NCBI RefSeq assembly: GCF_006443095.1
Contig: NZ_VFWZ01000011.1
Coordinates: 1 to 64,000 of the forward strand
Direction: 5' to 3'
DNA from: Aquimarina algicola
GTDB lineage: Bacteria; Bacteroidota; Bacteroidia; Flavobacteriales; Flavobacteriaceae
Length of the DNA: 64,000 nucleotides
The notes beneath the pieces were generated by a model, which worked only from the letters and a program-made list of their open reading frames with translations, did no database searches and was not told the origin of the DNA. Each line of letters opens with the position of its first letter. Within the stretch, counting starts at the first letter, position 1. Below are positions 9,391 to 19,390 of the stretch, in pieces. Position numbers and translations under genes: made by a program.

Positions 9391-12300
9391 TTAACGTTTA
9401 ATCAATTTACCAGTTGTCTTTCCTTTTGATGATGAAACTGTATAGAAGTATAACCCTTCTTTTAATTTACTTACATCAATAGTGTTTAGATTACTGTCTT
9501 TTTTAATATCGATATTTCTGTATTGTAATACTTTAATCCCGGTAGCATTAAATATCTCTAAATCTAATATCAAATTAGAATAATCACCATCTAGATTTAA
9601 ATTAATGATATCATCTGTTACTGGGTTGGGAGATATTTTAATATTGAACGGATTTTGACTTTTCAATAGTGTATTTCTACTATCTAATCCATCAAGGTAC
9701 GTGCGATGAGGATTCGAGAATCCAAATCTGGCAACGATATCCCAATTAATAGACCATGTCATTAATCCTCTGAAGTTTGCGTATCCCGAAGGGTTTCGCA
9801 GTGTGTACTGTCCTCCAAAAGATTGTCCTTTGATCAAATAATCCAATGCCTTATGCACTTCTGTTGCTGGGGTAAATCCACCACTAGGCGCGGCAGGACC
9901 ATTAGCAGGTAATCCTATCATAACCTGATCTTGACGTAATGCAGGAAATTGTACTCCATTTACTGGAAACCCTTGCAACAACATTTCTGCCATAGCCACA
10001 TGAAAATCTGCTGTAGCCTGAGTGTATACCTTATCATCTAAAGCACGCATTGTACCAGAATTATAATGTTGCACATGTATATAATCAAGATCACCGCGTA
10101 AAGCATAAATCACAGGTAAATATGCACCAAATGTACTTCCATAAGCAGAATATCCACCTTGAACAAAAGCTGTTTCAGGAGCCATTGACAATACAAAATC
10201 AGAACCGAATTGTGCTAATATTGACTTAAATGCTGTTATTAAATGCACCACTTTCGGACCTACTGGATTTCTAAAGTCAGTATCACCAGCACCTAGAACT
10301 ATAGAACTTCCTTCAAAATCAATATCCATACCGTCAAAACCATATTCATTGATGATATTGATCATAGAATTACTGAAAGTCTGTGCATCTGATGGGCTAT
10401 CTACATCTACGGCTCCAGTAGCCCCCCCCATAGAGATTACTACCTTCTTACCTCTACTTTGTAATAGAGCTACATCATTTTTAAACTCCTGTGCACTTGA
10501 ATATAGTGCAGGATCTGGTGTAAAAGTCATATTTGCTCCACCAGGTACTGTTGGTATAGTAAAGGCAACATTAATTACATCCCACTTATCAGACACTTCT
10601 CTTAACTTAGGAAATGAAGAACCATTGTCAAAATTATGCCAGTATCCTACTAGTAACCTTTTTGGTAAATCTCCTCCAGGATTTGGTGGATTGGTTGCTC
10701 CAACTGTAATATTTATCGGACTGGACTCGCTCATGGCGTTATCATCGTCGGTTGCTTTTGCTGTAAGCGTATAACTTCCATCAGCTGCATTGTTCCAGCT
10801 AAAGCTGTAAGGGCTTGTTGTATCTTCTCCTATTTTTGTTCCATTTCTGAAGAACTCTACTCTACTAACAGTACCATCGCTATCGGATGCTGAAACATTA
10901 ATAGTAATTGTACTTCCTGAAGTGAACGATTGTCCACTTCCTGGCTGTGTAATATTTACTGTAGGAGCAATATTACCAGGTGGGTTTCCTCCCCCATCAC
11001 ATGTTCCAAGTTCTTTCCATGCATTAGTCCACGCCCAACCAATTCCAGGTTCGTATGGACCTCCGGTAGTACACCAGCCTCCAACTAAACACTCATATTC
11101 TTTGCCAGAGTTTTGTACTTTATCTCCTGTATTATATGCTGACCCATCAACATATTGCGGTGTATTACATCCTTCTCCACTTGTATCCGAAGTTACGGTA
11201 ACATTAATAGCAAGAGAGGTTGTAGATGCTCCAACATTATCTGTAGCTTTTGCAGTAATTGTATGATTACCGGCTATTGCAGACCAATTAGCAGCGTATG
11301 GTGCAGAGGTATCAGTGCTAAGCAGATTTCCATCAATATAAAAATCAACTTTTGCTACTGTACCATTACTATCTGATGCATCTGCGGTAATACTTATACT
11401 ATTTGTTGAGCTAAAAGTTGCTCCAGCAACAGGGGCCGTGATTGCTACCTGAGGAGCTATATTATCGGGTGTACACGGGTCTCCTGACACTTGATGAATT
11501 GCTGCTAATAATGATGTATTAGGATCTGTGGTATCGTGAGATAACTCCCACATCATAATACCTCCTGCACGATCTAAAGCCATTTGAGTTTTAGCTTTGA
11601 TTGTCGGTATTCCATTATAGTTATTACCTTGGAAAGAGTCACTATTAGGACTTGCTCCTTGAGCTAGTAAGGAAGCGTAACTTTGTGCTTGGGGACGACT
11701 ATAAAAAGGAACTCCTAATATTGCTTTTTCTTTAGGAAGACCACGACCTAACCAATAATCTAACCCACCAGTAGCTTGTGCCATAGATCCGTGATCCGGA
11801 CCATCGTATGCCATGATGTTCAAAAAGTCTACATCATCAAAAACACCACTAAGTACTCCATCAGCATTCCATCCAGAGACCACCACCGCAGCAGTAAGTA
11901 ATTTTCCTCTACTATGCATAGCTTGCCCTAATTCTTGCATTAATAACTCAAAATGCTGAGGCTCGTTACCTTCACGTGGATATTCCCAATCCATATCCAC
12001 ACCATCAAGGTTATACTGATTTACAAAATTGACAAGATTATTTACAAAAGCAGTTCTTGTGGTTGGGTTAGCGGCTAAAGTAGTAAATGCAGAGTCATTT
12101 CCATCCATCCATCCACCAACGGCAATTAATATTTTTACACCTTGTGCATGACCGAGCGATACGAGTTGTTGCATTTTTGATACATTATCAAGTGGTCTTA
12201 AACTACCATCACTATTGGGCAATAAGAAAGAATAATTGATATGCGTTAACTTATCATACTGTAATGCATTTGCATCACCTTGCCAACTCGGCATATATCC

Positions 12301-14931
12301 GACAACCTTAAAGTTATTATTTTTATCACAGCCACTACCATCAGTATTTACAGCTATGGTAACCGAGGTAGAAGTAACACTTTTATTAGAATCATTTGTA
12401 GCTTTTGCAGTTATATTGTGATTTCCTGAGGTTGCAGTCCAATTGATCATATAAGGTGCAGTAGTATCTTCTCCTACCTTATTTCCATCAACATAGAATT
12501 CTACTTTTGTAATCGTACCATTAGCATCTGATGCACTCGCATTTACTGTGACTGTACTACCAACCGTAAAAGTTTGACCATTACTTGGCGATGTAATCGA
12601 AACCTGAGGTGAATTATCGCCTCCGCTACATGGACCAATCAATTTCCAAACATTTTCATTATTGGTAACTGGATCATTATTTTGTGTCCACCATTTTGCT
12701 TCATATTCATTGTCTTGATATGATACTTTATCACCACCTGTATATACTTGTCCAGGAACATAAGCTGGAGCAGTACATGATCCTCCACTTCCATTAACGA
12801 TAATAGAAACAGATTGAGAACTTACTCCATTTTCGTTATCTGTTACTTTTACAATGATAGAATGACTTCCCGCTGAGGCATTACTCCAATCATAGGTGTA
12901 AGGCTCGCTTGTATCTTCTCCTAGAAGGGTATCTCCATCAAAAAATTCTACTTTACTAACTGTCCCATCACTATCCGAAGCATTAGCAGCTATAGAGATA
13001 GTTGAACCTATAGTAAACGAATCTCCATCTGATGGCGAAATAACCGTAACTGAAGGTAATACATTCCCCCCTGAACCTGTAACTGAAATATTGACTGTTT
13101 TAGTAGCATTAGCACTTTTATCATCATATGCCTTTGCAATAATTGCATGACTACCAGCAGGTACATTATTCCATACATATGAATATGGAGCAGATGTATC
13201 TTCTGATAATAAAGTTGTTCCTTTATAAAACTGTACTTTTGTAATGTTCCCATCGGGATCACTGGCATTTGCAGAAATAGTCACATTATCACCTGAGGCA
13301 AATGTTTCATCTTCATTTGGAGATGTTATTGATACTACAGGTGGCTGGTTATCGACACCTCCACTTGCAAATACTTCATTTAAGGTATTCACTAAAGGAG
13401 ATTTTACATTAGACCATCTTTTCAATTTAGTTCCAAAAGACTGTGGCGATCCTGAAAATTCGACATCTCCAAAAACTGTCCAAATAATCGTTCCCGCTAA
13501 ATTGTTTGCATTAATAAATTTAGCTTTCTCCGTGATTGATTCTTCATCATCATAACTCAAAAAGAAATTTCCTTTAACCATATAGGGCACTTTGGCCTGA
13601 TCATCCCACTTTCTGGTCCAACCACTACCTGCTCCTGTTTTTTGCTTAATGAAAAAATAATTTGGTGTACCATCGTATACGTCTTGAGGCCAATTAGTAT
13701 AATCGGCAGCTGTTTGTATAGGGCCATCTGGTTGTATAGTCACAGCTGTTTTCACAGTTGGAACATTTAAATCTGCTGGTCCATCTGTCACAACACCTCT
13801 ACCATAAAAGGGAGCTCCAAAATTGATTTTATAAGAAGGTACTCCCATACCTTTCATTTTATCTAATAATGTTTGCCAATTAAAATCAGGTGCTTCAGCA
13901 CCATCATATGGATATACTGGTGCATTATGTCCTGCTATATTTGACCATCCTCCATTGAAGTCATAGGTCATCATATTAAAGTAATCCATAGTATTGGACA
14001 ACTTAGACCAATTAAAACCTTCTAATTTTTTGTAATCTGCTGCCATAGCAGCTGTTATTAACTTATCCGGACCAATGGCGTCTCTTATTTCCTGAACCAA
14101 ATTTTCGAAGTTAGCATAGTCTGCATTGGTTCCTGTAAAGTTCATCCCCGGGAACGGTCCAGGATATTCCCAATCTAAATCAATACCGTCAAAGCCCATA
14201 TTGATAAGTTTTTTACAATCTTCAATAAAACGAGCTCTTTTTACAGGATCGGCTGCCATTTCTGGAAAATGCTTACACATACTCCACCCTCCGATAGACG
14301 CCATTACTTTTACACCGTTATCATGTGCTAATTCTAATAATCCTTTAGCTCCGCTACCTTCTTTAGGAAGTGGTAAGGGTAATACTCCACTTAAACCCCA
14401 TTCTGGATGCGTCCAGGTATTTCCTCCTACGGTTACCTGATATCCCATGGCTTCTGCTCTTGTTTTTACCGCTGGGCTGATGTAATTGATATTTTCGATC
14501 TCTCCAAACAAGATATGAAAATCCCAACTACTATATGGGTCACCGTACAACAAATCAGCCGGTTCTTGAACTACTCCGGTCTGATAAATATTTTTGTTTC
14601 TAAGATCTCCACTATGTAGTGATCCATCAACAGCTACTCCAAAAAATGAATAATTTAAAATGGTATACTTTGAATAATCAATGTTTAATTGCGTCAGTGC
14701 CCCCGCAGAAGGAACCCCAGCACTTGCAGCTTTCCAGGCATCCCAATTGGTGATGTACCCAATAATTTGTTTATTATGATTGGACGTGGTCGCACCACCC
14801 CCTGTATTCACCTGCGCAATCGACAAGTTATACGTACAGAATAAAAAAATAATTGTTAAAAAATCGAAAATTCGGATTGATGGTTTGGGGATAATACTCC
14901 CTAACCAGTCTCTAATCGTAATTGGTTTCAT
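9391..14931 (-). CDS. Giant secreted chitinase with three GH18 domains, two CBM5/12 and T9SS tail
   Basis: This 1846-residue exported enzyme carries three GH18 catalytic domains. GH18-1 (54-520) has DGIDLDWE with Glu255, GH18-2 (873-1150) has DGVDMDWE with Glu983, and GH18-3 (1424-1750) has DGMDIDFE with Glu1540. All three keep the DxxDxDxE motif of active chitinases. Ig-like domains fill 530-617, 623-715, 773-863, 1156-1247 and 1320-1412. CBM5/12 chitin-binding modules lie at 719-768 and 1254-1311. A T9SS tail (about 1762-1846) follows. ChiA of the Flavobacterium johnsoniae chitin locus has two GH18 domains, so this is a larger relative. It would attack crystalline chitin outside the cell. 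Confidence 0.95.
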   Translation of the reverse strand: MKPITIRDWLGSIIPKPSIRIFDFLTIIFLFCTYNLSIAQVNTGGGATTSNHNKQIIGYITNWDAWKAASAGVPSAGALTQLNIDYSKYTILNYSFFGVAVDGSLHSGDLRNKNIYQTGVVQEPADLLYGDPYSSWDFHILFGEIENINYISPAVKTRAEAMGYQVTVGGNTWTHPEWGLSGVLPLPLPKEGSGAKGLLELAHDNGVKVMASIGGWSMCKHFPEMAADPVKRARFIEDCKKLINMGFDGIDLDWEYPGPFPGMNFTGTNADYANFENLVQEIRDAIGPDKLITAAMAADYKKLEGFNWSKLSNTMDYFNMMTYDFNGGWSNIAGHNAPVYPYDGAEAPDFNWQTLLDKMKGMGVPSYKINFGAPFYGRGVVTDGPADLNVPTVKTAVTIQPDGPIQTAADYTNWPQDVYDGTPNYFFIKQKTGAGSGWTRKWDDQAKVPYMVKGNFFLSYDDEESITEKAKFINANNLAGTIIWTVFGDVEFSGSPQSFGTKLKRWSNVKSPLVNTLNEVFASGGVDNQPPVVSITSPNEDETFASGDNVTISANASDPDGNITKVQFYKGTTLLSEDTSAPYSYVWNNVPAGSHAIIAKAYDDKSANATKTVNISVTGSGGNVLPSVTVISPSDGDSFTIGSTISIAANASDSDGTVSKVEFFDGDTLLGEDTSEPYTYDWSNASAGSHSIIVKVTDNENGVSSQSVSIIVNGSGGSCTAPAYVPGQVYTGGDKVSYQDNEYEAKWWTQNNDPVTNNENVWKLIGPCSGGDNSPQVSITSPSNGQTFTVGSTVTVNASASDANGTITKVEFYVDGNKVGEDTTAPYMINWTATSGNHNITAKATNDSNKSVTSTSVTIAVNTDGSGCDKNNNFKVVGYMPSWQGDANALQYDKLTHINYSFLLPNSDGSLRPLDNVSKMQQLVSLGHAQGVKILIAVGGWMDGNDSAFTTLAANPTTRTAFVNNLVNFVNQYNLDGVDMDWEYPREGNEPQHFELLMQELGQAMHSRGKLLTAAVVVSGWNADGVLSGVFDDVDFLNIMAYDGPDHGSMAQATGGLDYWLGRGLPKEKAILGVPFYSRPQAQSYASLLAQGASPNSDSFQGNNYNGIPTIKAKTQMALDRAGGIMMWELSHDTTDPNTSLLAAIHQVSGDPCTPDNIAPQVAITAPVAGATFSSTNSISITADASDSNGTVAKVDFYIDGNLLSTDTSAPYAANWSAIAGNHTITAKATDNVGASTTSLAINVTVTSDTSGEGCNTPQYVDGSAYNTGDKVQNSGKEYECLVGGWCTTGGPYEPGIGWAWTNAWKELGTCDGGGNPPGNIAPTVNITQPGSGQSFTSGSTITINVSASDSDGTVSRVEFFRNGTKIGEDTTSPYSFSWNNAADGSYTLTAKATDDDNAMSESSPINITVGATNPPNPGGDLPKRLLVGYWHNFDNGSSFPKLREVSDKWDVINVAFTIPTVPGGANMTFTPDPALYSSAQEFKNDVALLQSRGKKVVISMGGATGAVDVDSPSDAQTFSNSMINIINEYGFDGMDIDFEGSSIVLGAGDTDFRNPVGPKVVHLITAFKSILAQFGSDFVLSMAPETAFVQGGYSAYGSTFGAYLPVIYALRGDLDYIHVQHYNSGTMRALDDKVYTQATADFHVAMAEMLLQGFPVNGVQFPALRQDQVMIGLPANGPAAPSGGFTPATEVHKALDYLIKGQSFGGQYTLRNPSGYANFRGLMTWSINWDIVARFGFSNPHRTYLDGLDSRNTLLKSQNPFNIKISPNPVTDDIINLNLDGDYSNLILDLEIFNATGIKVLQYRNIDIKKDSNLNTIDVSKLKEGLYFYTVSSSKGKTTGKLIKR

Positions 14932-15077
14932 GAGTTATATGGTTTGTGTTTGTATTAAGTGTATTAAAAGTATTAACAACAACTTCTAATGTGTAATTTT
15001 TTATACAAAAGCACTAAATTGATAGCTAAACAACTTTATTTAACTCACGAAAGGAATAAAAAATTAAATTATTGAAG

Positions 15078-15176
15078 AGTAAAGAACCTTGGAGCAAGCT
15101 CACGAGGCATTTGAGGGGAATTGGCTTTTGATTTCGAGGCAAGCCTCGGAGCATTTAAATCTCGTTTATCGAGTAA
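15078..15176. repeat. Three-hairpin intergenic repeat, copy 2
   Basis: This is the second copy of the element at 1662-1760, same orientation, starting 28 bp beyond the stop of the minus-strand GH20 gene. Several differences from copy 1 keep pairing through G-U wobble: CCTTG pairs with CGAGG in hairpin 1, and TTCGAGG (15133-15139) pairs with CCTCGGA (15144-15150) in hairpin 2. The CAAG loops are kept. In hairpin 3, CTCG/CGAG remains with a larger loop. It separates the GH20 operon end from the start of the chitinase gene and may terminate or stabilise the upstream transcript. Confidence 0.8.
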
Positions 15177-15204
15177 AATTATGTTTCTAAAACAAGGAAA
15201 AATA

Positions 15205-17253
15205 TTATAATTCATTTTTTTTCATGAATTCAAAAAGCTTTATAAATGAATCATTTACAACTATTTCTACATCTGCATGAGGTACCTTTGCAATATCAAT
15301 AAGCTTTATGAACTCATTGTAATTTGTTTTAGAAATCCCACCTTGTTCAAGAAGTCTTAAAAAAAATAAAGATAATTCTTTGAGTGCCGATGATAGATCA
15401 AGCAATTCGTTTACCAAAGGGGTTTTACTATTAAGTATTTCTAATTCATCGTGATTGCGTACCCAACTGTTTAAAATAGCCTCTAATGGTCTGATAGCGT
15501 TTTTAGGATTTACGATATATTCATTTACCATTTTATCGAATTTTAAGGCATCGGGAGCATCCGTTGTACAAGCATCTGCAAATAGTGTAAAAGGAGAGTA
15601 GGACTTGTATTCTGTACCTCCTTTATTGCGAGTATATCCTTTAAGAGGTTGACATACTTTTGTTAGCTTTGATAATGCATCAATAGTATAACCATTAGCA
15701 ATATTTCTTAGAATCACCTTTTGATTTTTGATGTGAGTAATCCCTAACTCTTCTAGACGAAAGCTTATGATTGCTAACCGTTTTTTCATGTGTTCTACTT
15801 CTCTAACCTCTTTTGGTGACCATAGGCGTTCGGCTATTGCTGCTGCCCTTGGCCAAATCCTTGAATCAATAGTTAGAGTGGTGATTAATTCTCCCCACAT
15901 TGCTATTTCGCCACCTAGAATTCTTTCTTTTTCACCTTCGGTAAGGGCTATATCATCAGGAATTGGATCCACTAAATAATGATCAGAAACGTTATGCATA
16001 AGATCAAGATAATACCCATTTGAGAGTACCGTATGATAGCCACCTTTTGCCGCTTGCAATAAAGAATGTCTAGGTTTGACTCCTTCATTAACTCCTTTCC
16101 ATGAGTGGATAATAGACGATGTATCCAGATCTTTGGTCATGATTTCTTCCCACCCCATCATCTTCTTTCCTAGTTTCCTTAAAATTCTCTGTATCCTCGA
16201 GTTAAAATAAGCTTGTAGTTGATGGTTATTAGTAAAATGATGTTCTTTTTTAAAATCTGAAATCTTTGGATTTTCATCCCAATGTTTCCCCTCATTTTCA
16301 TCACCTCCTATATGAATATATGGGTCAGGAAAAAGTGCCGAAATTTCTTTAAATATATCTTCTAGTACTTTATATGTTTTTTCATTAGTAGGGTCTAAAG
16401 TAGGATCAAAAATACCTGCATATCGTTCCACTTGATACGTAGTATCTTTACTTCCTAATTCGGGATATGCTGTTAAGATTGCAGTAGCATGTCCAGGGAC
16501 ATCGATTTCTGGTATAACTCGAATTCCTCTATCCATAGCATACTCAATAACATCTTTGATTTCCTGATGTGTATAATATTGGCCATCTGAACTCATTTGA
16601 TGCAATCTTGGATGAGATTTACATTCAATTCTAAACCCTTGATCATCGGTTAAATGCCAATGAAAAACATTAAGTTTTACAGATGCCATTGCATCCAGGT
16701 TTCTTTTAATAACTTGAATAGGTTGATAATGCCTTGCTACATCAATCATCAATCCTCTCCATGGAAATCTTGGCGCATCTTCAATTTTTACACCAGGAAT
16801 ATAAAAATGATCTGTTGTGGCTGTCACAAGCTGAAGTAACGTTTCTAAACCGCGCATCGCTCCTATATCTGTTTCAGATTCTAACAAAATACCGTTGCTT
16901 TTTGTGGTTAAGGAATAGGATTCATCCTCAGATAATTCAATGGTTCCTTTTCTACCAACTTTTATAATTAAAGAAGCCGATGTTCTTTCCTGATCTGGGA
17001 AACCCACATCAAAAAAGACTCCTGTTCTACCACTTAATCGTCTTAAAAATCGGGTTGAAGCTTTATATAACCGATTGGTTTGTTTCTGTTGTATTGCTAT
17101 TGTAAAATTTGAATCAATAATAAATTTACCTTCTTTATTTTCAATTTTTTGAGGCCATGGCATTAGATTATGCATGGTATTTTCGATACTTTGTGCAATC
17201 ATGGTTTGCATCATTATACACAAGACTAAAGTTCTTATAAATTGTTTTTTCAT
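15205..17253 (-). CDS. GH20 beta-N-acetylhexosaminidase
   Basis: This 682-residue enzyme has a signal peptide (1-20), a GH20b alpha/beta domain (about 25-155) and a GH20 TIM barrel (160-500). The catalytic pair Asp318-Glu319 sits in HIGGDENEG. FHWHLTDDQGFRIE near residue 198 is another family hallmark. It removes terminal N-acetylglucosamine from chitin oligosaccharides, most likely in the periplasm, since there is no T9SS tail. A C-terminal helical extension (about 570-682) resembles that of many Bacteroidetes homologues. The gene follows nagB after 9 bp, so both are probably on one message. It ends before hairpin repeat copy 2. Confidence 0.93.
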   Translation of the reverse strand: MKKQFIRTLVLCIMMQTMIAQSIENTMHNLMPWPQKIENKEGKFIIDSNFTIAIQQKQTNRLYKASTRFLRRLSGRTGVFFDVGFPDQERTSASLIIKVGRKGTIELSEDESYSLTTKSNGILLESETDIGAMRGLETLLQLVTATTDHFYIPGVKIEDAPRFPWRGLMIDVARHYQPIQVIKRNLDAMASVKLNVFHWHLTDDQGFRIECKSHPRLHQMSSDGQYYTHQEIKDVIEYAMDRGIRVIPEIDVPGHATAILTAYPELGSKDTTYQVERYAGIFDPTLDPTNEKTYKVLEDIFKEISALFPDPYIHIGGDENEGKHWDENPKISDFKKEHHFTNNHQLQAYFNSRIQRILRKLGKKMMGWEEIMTKDLDTSSIIHSWKGVNEGVKPRHSLLQAAKGGYHTVLSNGYYLDLMHNVSDHYLVDPIPDDIALTEGEKERILGGEIAMWGELITTLTIDSRIWPRAAAIAERLWSPKEVREVEHMKKRLAIISFRLEELGITHIKNQKVILRNIANGYTIDALSKLTKVCQPLKGYTRNKGGTEYKSYSPFTLFADACTTDAPDALKFDKMVNEYIVNPKNAIRPLEAILNSWVRNHDELEILNSKTPLVNELLDLSSALKELSLFFLRLLEQGGISKTNYNEFIKLIDIAKVPHADVEIVVNDSFIKLFEFMKKNEL

Positions 17254-17262
17254 CCACTATTT

Positions 17263-19221
17263 TTAAAAGTGATATCTTTTAAATGCTTCTATGGCTTCGT
17301 ATTCTGCCATACCCAGACCATGATATCGATGTGCTGTCTGTTGATTTCTTTCTTCTGCTCTGACCCAAAACTCTCGTGAATCATCACCCTGAAACATAAC
17401 TCCGTCTTTTTGTGATTGATGATAAAATATTGCCTTTCTTTTCTTGAGTACTTCATCGGGACTTAACGGCACTGCCATCTCAATATCATGAATGTCCCAT
17501 TCTTGCCAAGCTCCACGATACAACCATACCCAACAATCTTTCATGAATTCTTCTTTTTTCAGTTCTTTTAATACTTCGAAAAAGATATCTAAACACACTT
17601 TATGGGTACCATGAGGATCTGCCAAATCGCCTGCTGCATATATTTGATGCGGTTTAATTTCCTTGATTAAATTGAATAGAATTTTCTTGTCCTCTTCTCC
17701 ATAAGGGTTTTTCTTCACAGTTCCTGTTTCATAAAAAGGTAAATCTAAAAAGTGAACATAATCATCAGGTAATCCTAAAAACCGGGTAGCACCGTAGGAT
17801 TCTCCTCTTCTAATCAAACCTTTTATCTTTCTGACCAATAAAGAGTCTACAATCCCCTCTTCTTTCTTTTTAAGTTCTGTAATGATTGTGTTTATCTTAC
17901 CACTATCGTCGCTAACATCAATATTTTTGATAACCTCAGCGTACTTAATTGCCTCTTCATCTGATACCGCAATATTTCCAGAAGTCTGATACGCGACATG
18001 TACAGTATGTTGTTGTTCTATTAAACGAAGAAAGGTTCCTCCCATAGAAATCACATCATCGTCTGGATGTGGACTAAGAATCAGTATTCTTTTTTTGTGC
18101 GGCATATTACGCTCTGGCCTATTGGTATCATCTGCATTAGGTTTTCCTCCAGGCCACCCTGTAATTGTATGCTGTAATGTATTAAACATTCGTATATTCA
18201 AATCATAAGAAGAGCCTCCTTCTGCTAGTAAACCAGACATACCATGATCATTATAATCCTTGTCTGTTAGTTTTAAGACGGGTTTTTCTACTTTTTGACT
18301 CAACCAGATAATAGCTTTGTTTTTAACCTTATCTGTCCATCGACATGGTCCAACTAACCATGGGGTTTTGACTCGAGTAAGTTCTTCGGCAGCTTCTTGA
18401 TCTAAAACAAAAGTAGCATTGTTATGTTCCTGCAAGTATGATGCGGGGACATCAGCAGTAATACTATCTTCAATGGTTTGTTTTACAACTTCTGCTTTTT
18501 TATGACCCCATGCCATGATCACAATGCGTTTTGCTTTTTTTATAGTTCCAATCCCCATTGTGATTGCCTTTTTAGGAACATTTTCAATACCATAAAATGC
18601 AGGTGCTGCATCAGAACGCGTAAGATGATCTAAAGTAATGCTTCGGGTAACTGAGTTATAATGAGACCCAGGTTCATTGAATCCTATATGACCCGTACGG
18701 CCTATTCCTAATAACTGAAAATCTAAACCTCCGAAGGCATTAATTTTTAATTCGTAGTCTATACAGTACTGATGTAAGTTTTCCTGGGTTATATTACCAT
18801 CCGGAATATGAATATTTTCTGGAAGGATATCTACATGGTTAAACAAATGCTCATGCATGAAGTAATGGTAGCTTTGAACATTGCTTCTATCCATAGGATA
18901 ATATTCATCAAGATTGAACGTAACAACATTTGCAAAACTTAGCCCTTCTTCTTTGTGAAGGCGAACCAATTCTTCATATACTTTGATTGGTGAAGATCCA
19001 GTAGCTAATCCCAAAACGCAACAGTCTTGCTTTTCTCTTATCAGCTCTGCTATTTCATGAGCAATAATAATTGAAGCATCATCAGAACTTTTGAAGACAA
19101 CATTATGAATTTTCTCATATCTTGTTTCTTCAAATTTACCGGCTTTTCTGTAGCTGATATCTTTATAATATGACTTTGTGTGACTTTTATTTGTAGTATT
19201 ATATTTGGCGTTTGTATTCAT
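17263..19221 (-). CDS. nagB: Glucosamine-6-phosphate deaminase fused to an LmbE/PIG-L-like domain
   Basis: This 652-residue cytoplasmic protein has a NagB domain (about 30-310), which turns glucosamine-6-phosphate into fructose-6-phosphate and ammonia. Its motifs are GLATGSSPIKVYEEL, FNLDEYY (Asp105) and GRTGHIGFNEPG. The second part (375-640) is an LmbE/PIG-L-type domain with the metal motif HPDDD at 385-389 and may be a deacetylase. Such fusions are known in Bacteroidetes NagB proteins. In the GRTGH stretch, the position of the E. coli triad Asp141 is a threonine, while the His and Glu remain. Its place between susCD and GH20 fits chitin breakdown. No separate nagA gene is visible in the window. 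Confidence 0.92.
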   Translation of the reverse strand: MNTNAKYNTTNKSHTKSYYKDISYRKAGKFEETRYEKIHNVVFKSSDDASIIIAHEIAELIREKQDCCVLGLATGSSPIKVYEELVRLHKEEGLSFANVVTFNLDEYYPMDRSNVQSYHYFMHEHLFNHVDILPENIHIPDGNITQENLHQYCIDYELKINAFGGLDFQLLGIGRTGHIGFNEPGSHYNSVTRSITLDHLTRSDAAPAFYGIENVPKKAITMGIGTIKKAKRIVIMAWGHKKAEVVKQTIEDSITADVPASYLQEHNNATFVLDQEAAEELTRVKTPWLVGPCRWTDKVKNKAIIWLSQKVEKPVLKLTDKDYNDHGMSGLLAEGGSSYDLNIRMFNTLQHTITGWPGGKPNADDTNRPERNMPHKKRILILSPHPDDDVISMGGTFLRLIEQQHTVHVAYQTSGNIAVSDEEAIKYAEVIKNIDVSDDSGKINTIITELKKKEEGIVDSLLVRKIKGLIRRGESYGATRFLGLPDDYVHFLDLPFYETGTVKKNPYGEEDKKILFNLIKEIKPHQIYAAGDLADPHGTHKVCLDIFFEVLKELKKEEFMKDCWVWLYRGAWQEWDIHDIEMAVPLSPDEVLKKRKAIFYHQSQKDGVMFQGDDSREFWVRAEERNQQTAHRYHGLGMAEYEAIEAFKRYHF

Positions 19222-19390
19222 TTTTAATTTAAGTTATAGTTACTCACTTGATTAATCTCATAATGAAACTATTACGAAGAGTTATCTAAAAAAAAGTTTT
19301 TCGACAAATGACATAAAACACATTATAAATTACCTTAATAATCGGACTAAAATTAACCTTCGTGTCCTTAGACATATTTTTATCATTGTT

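Noticed and set aside
10349..11376. Long open frames on the plus strand across the chitinase gene
   Set aside because: They are antisense to a clearly coding, multidomain gene with intact motifs. Their translations show no domain and no leader.
13008..13268. Minus-strand frame of 86 codons within the chitinase gene in another frame
   Set aside because: It overlaps an Ig-like repeat of the same-strand gene. The composition is that of a frame-shifted repeat, not a real protein.
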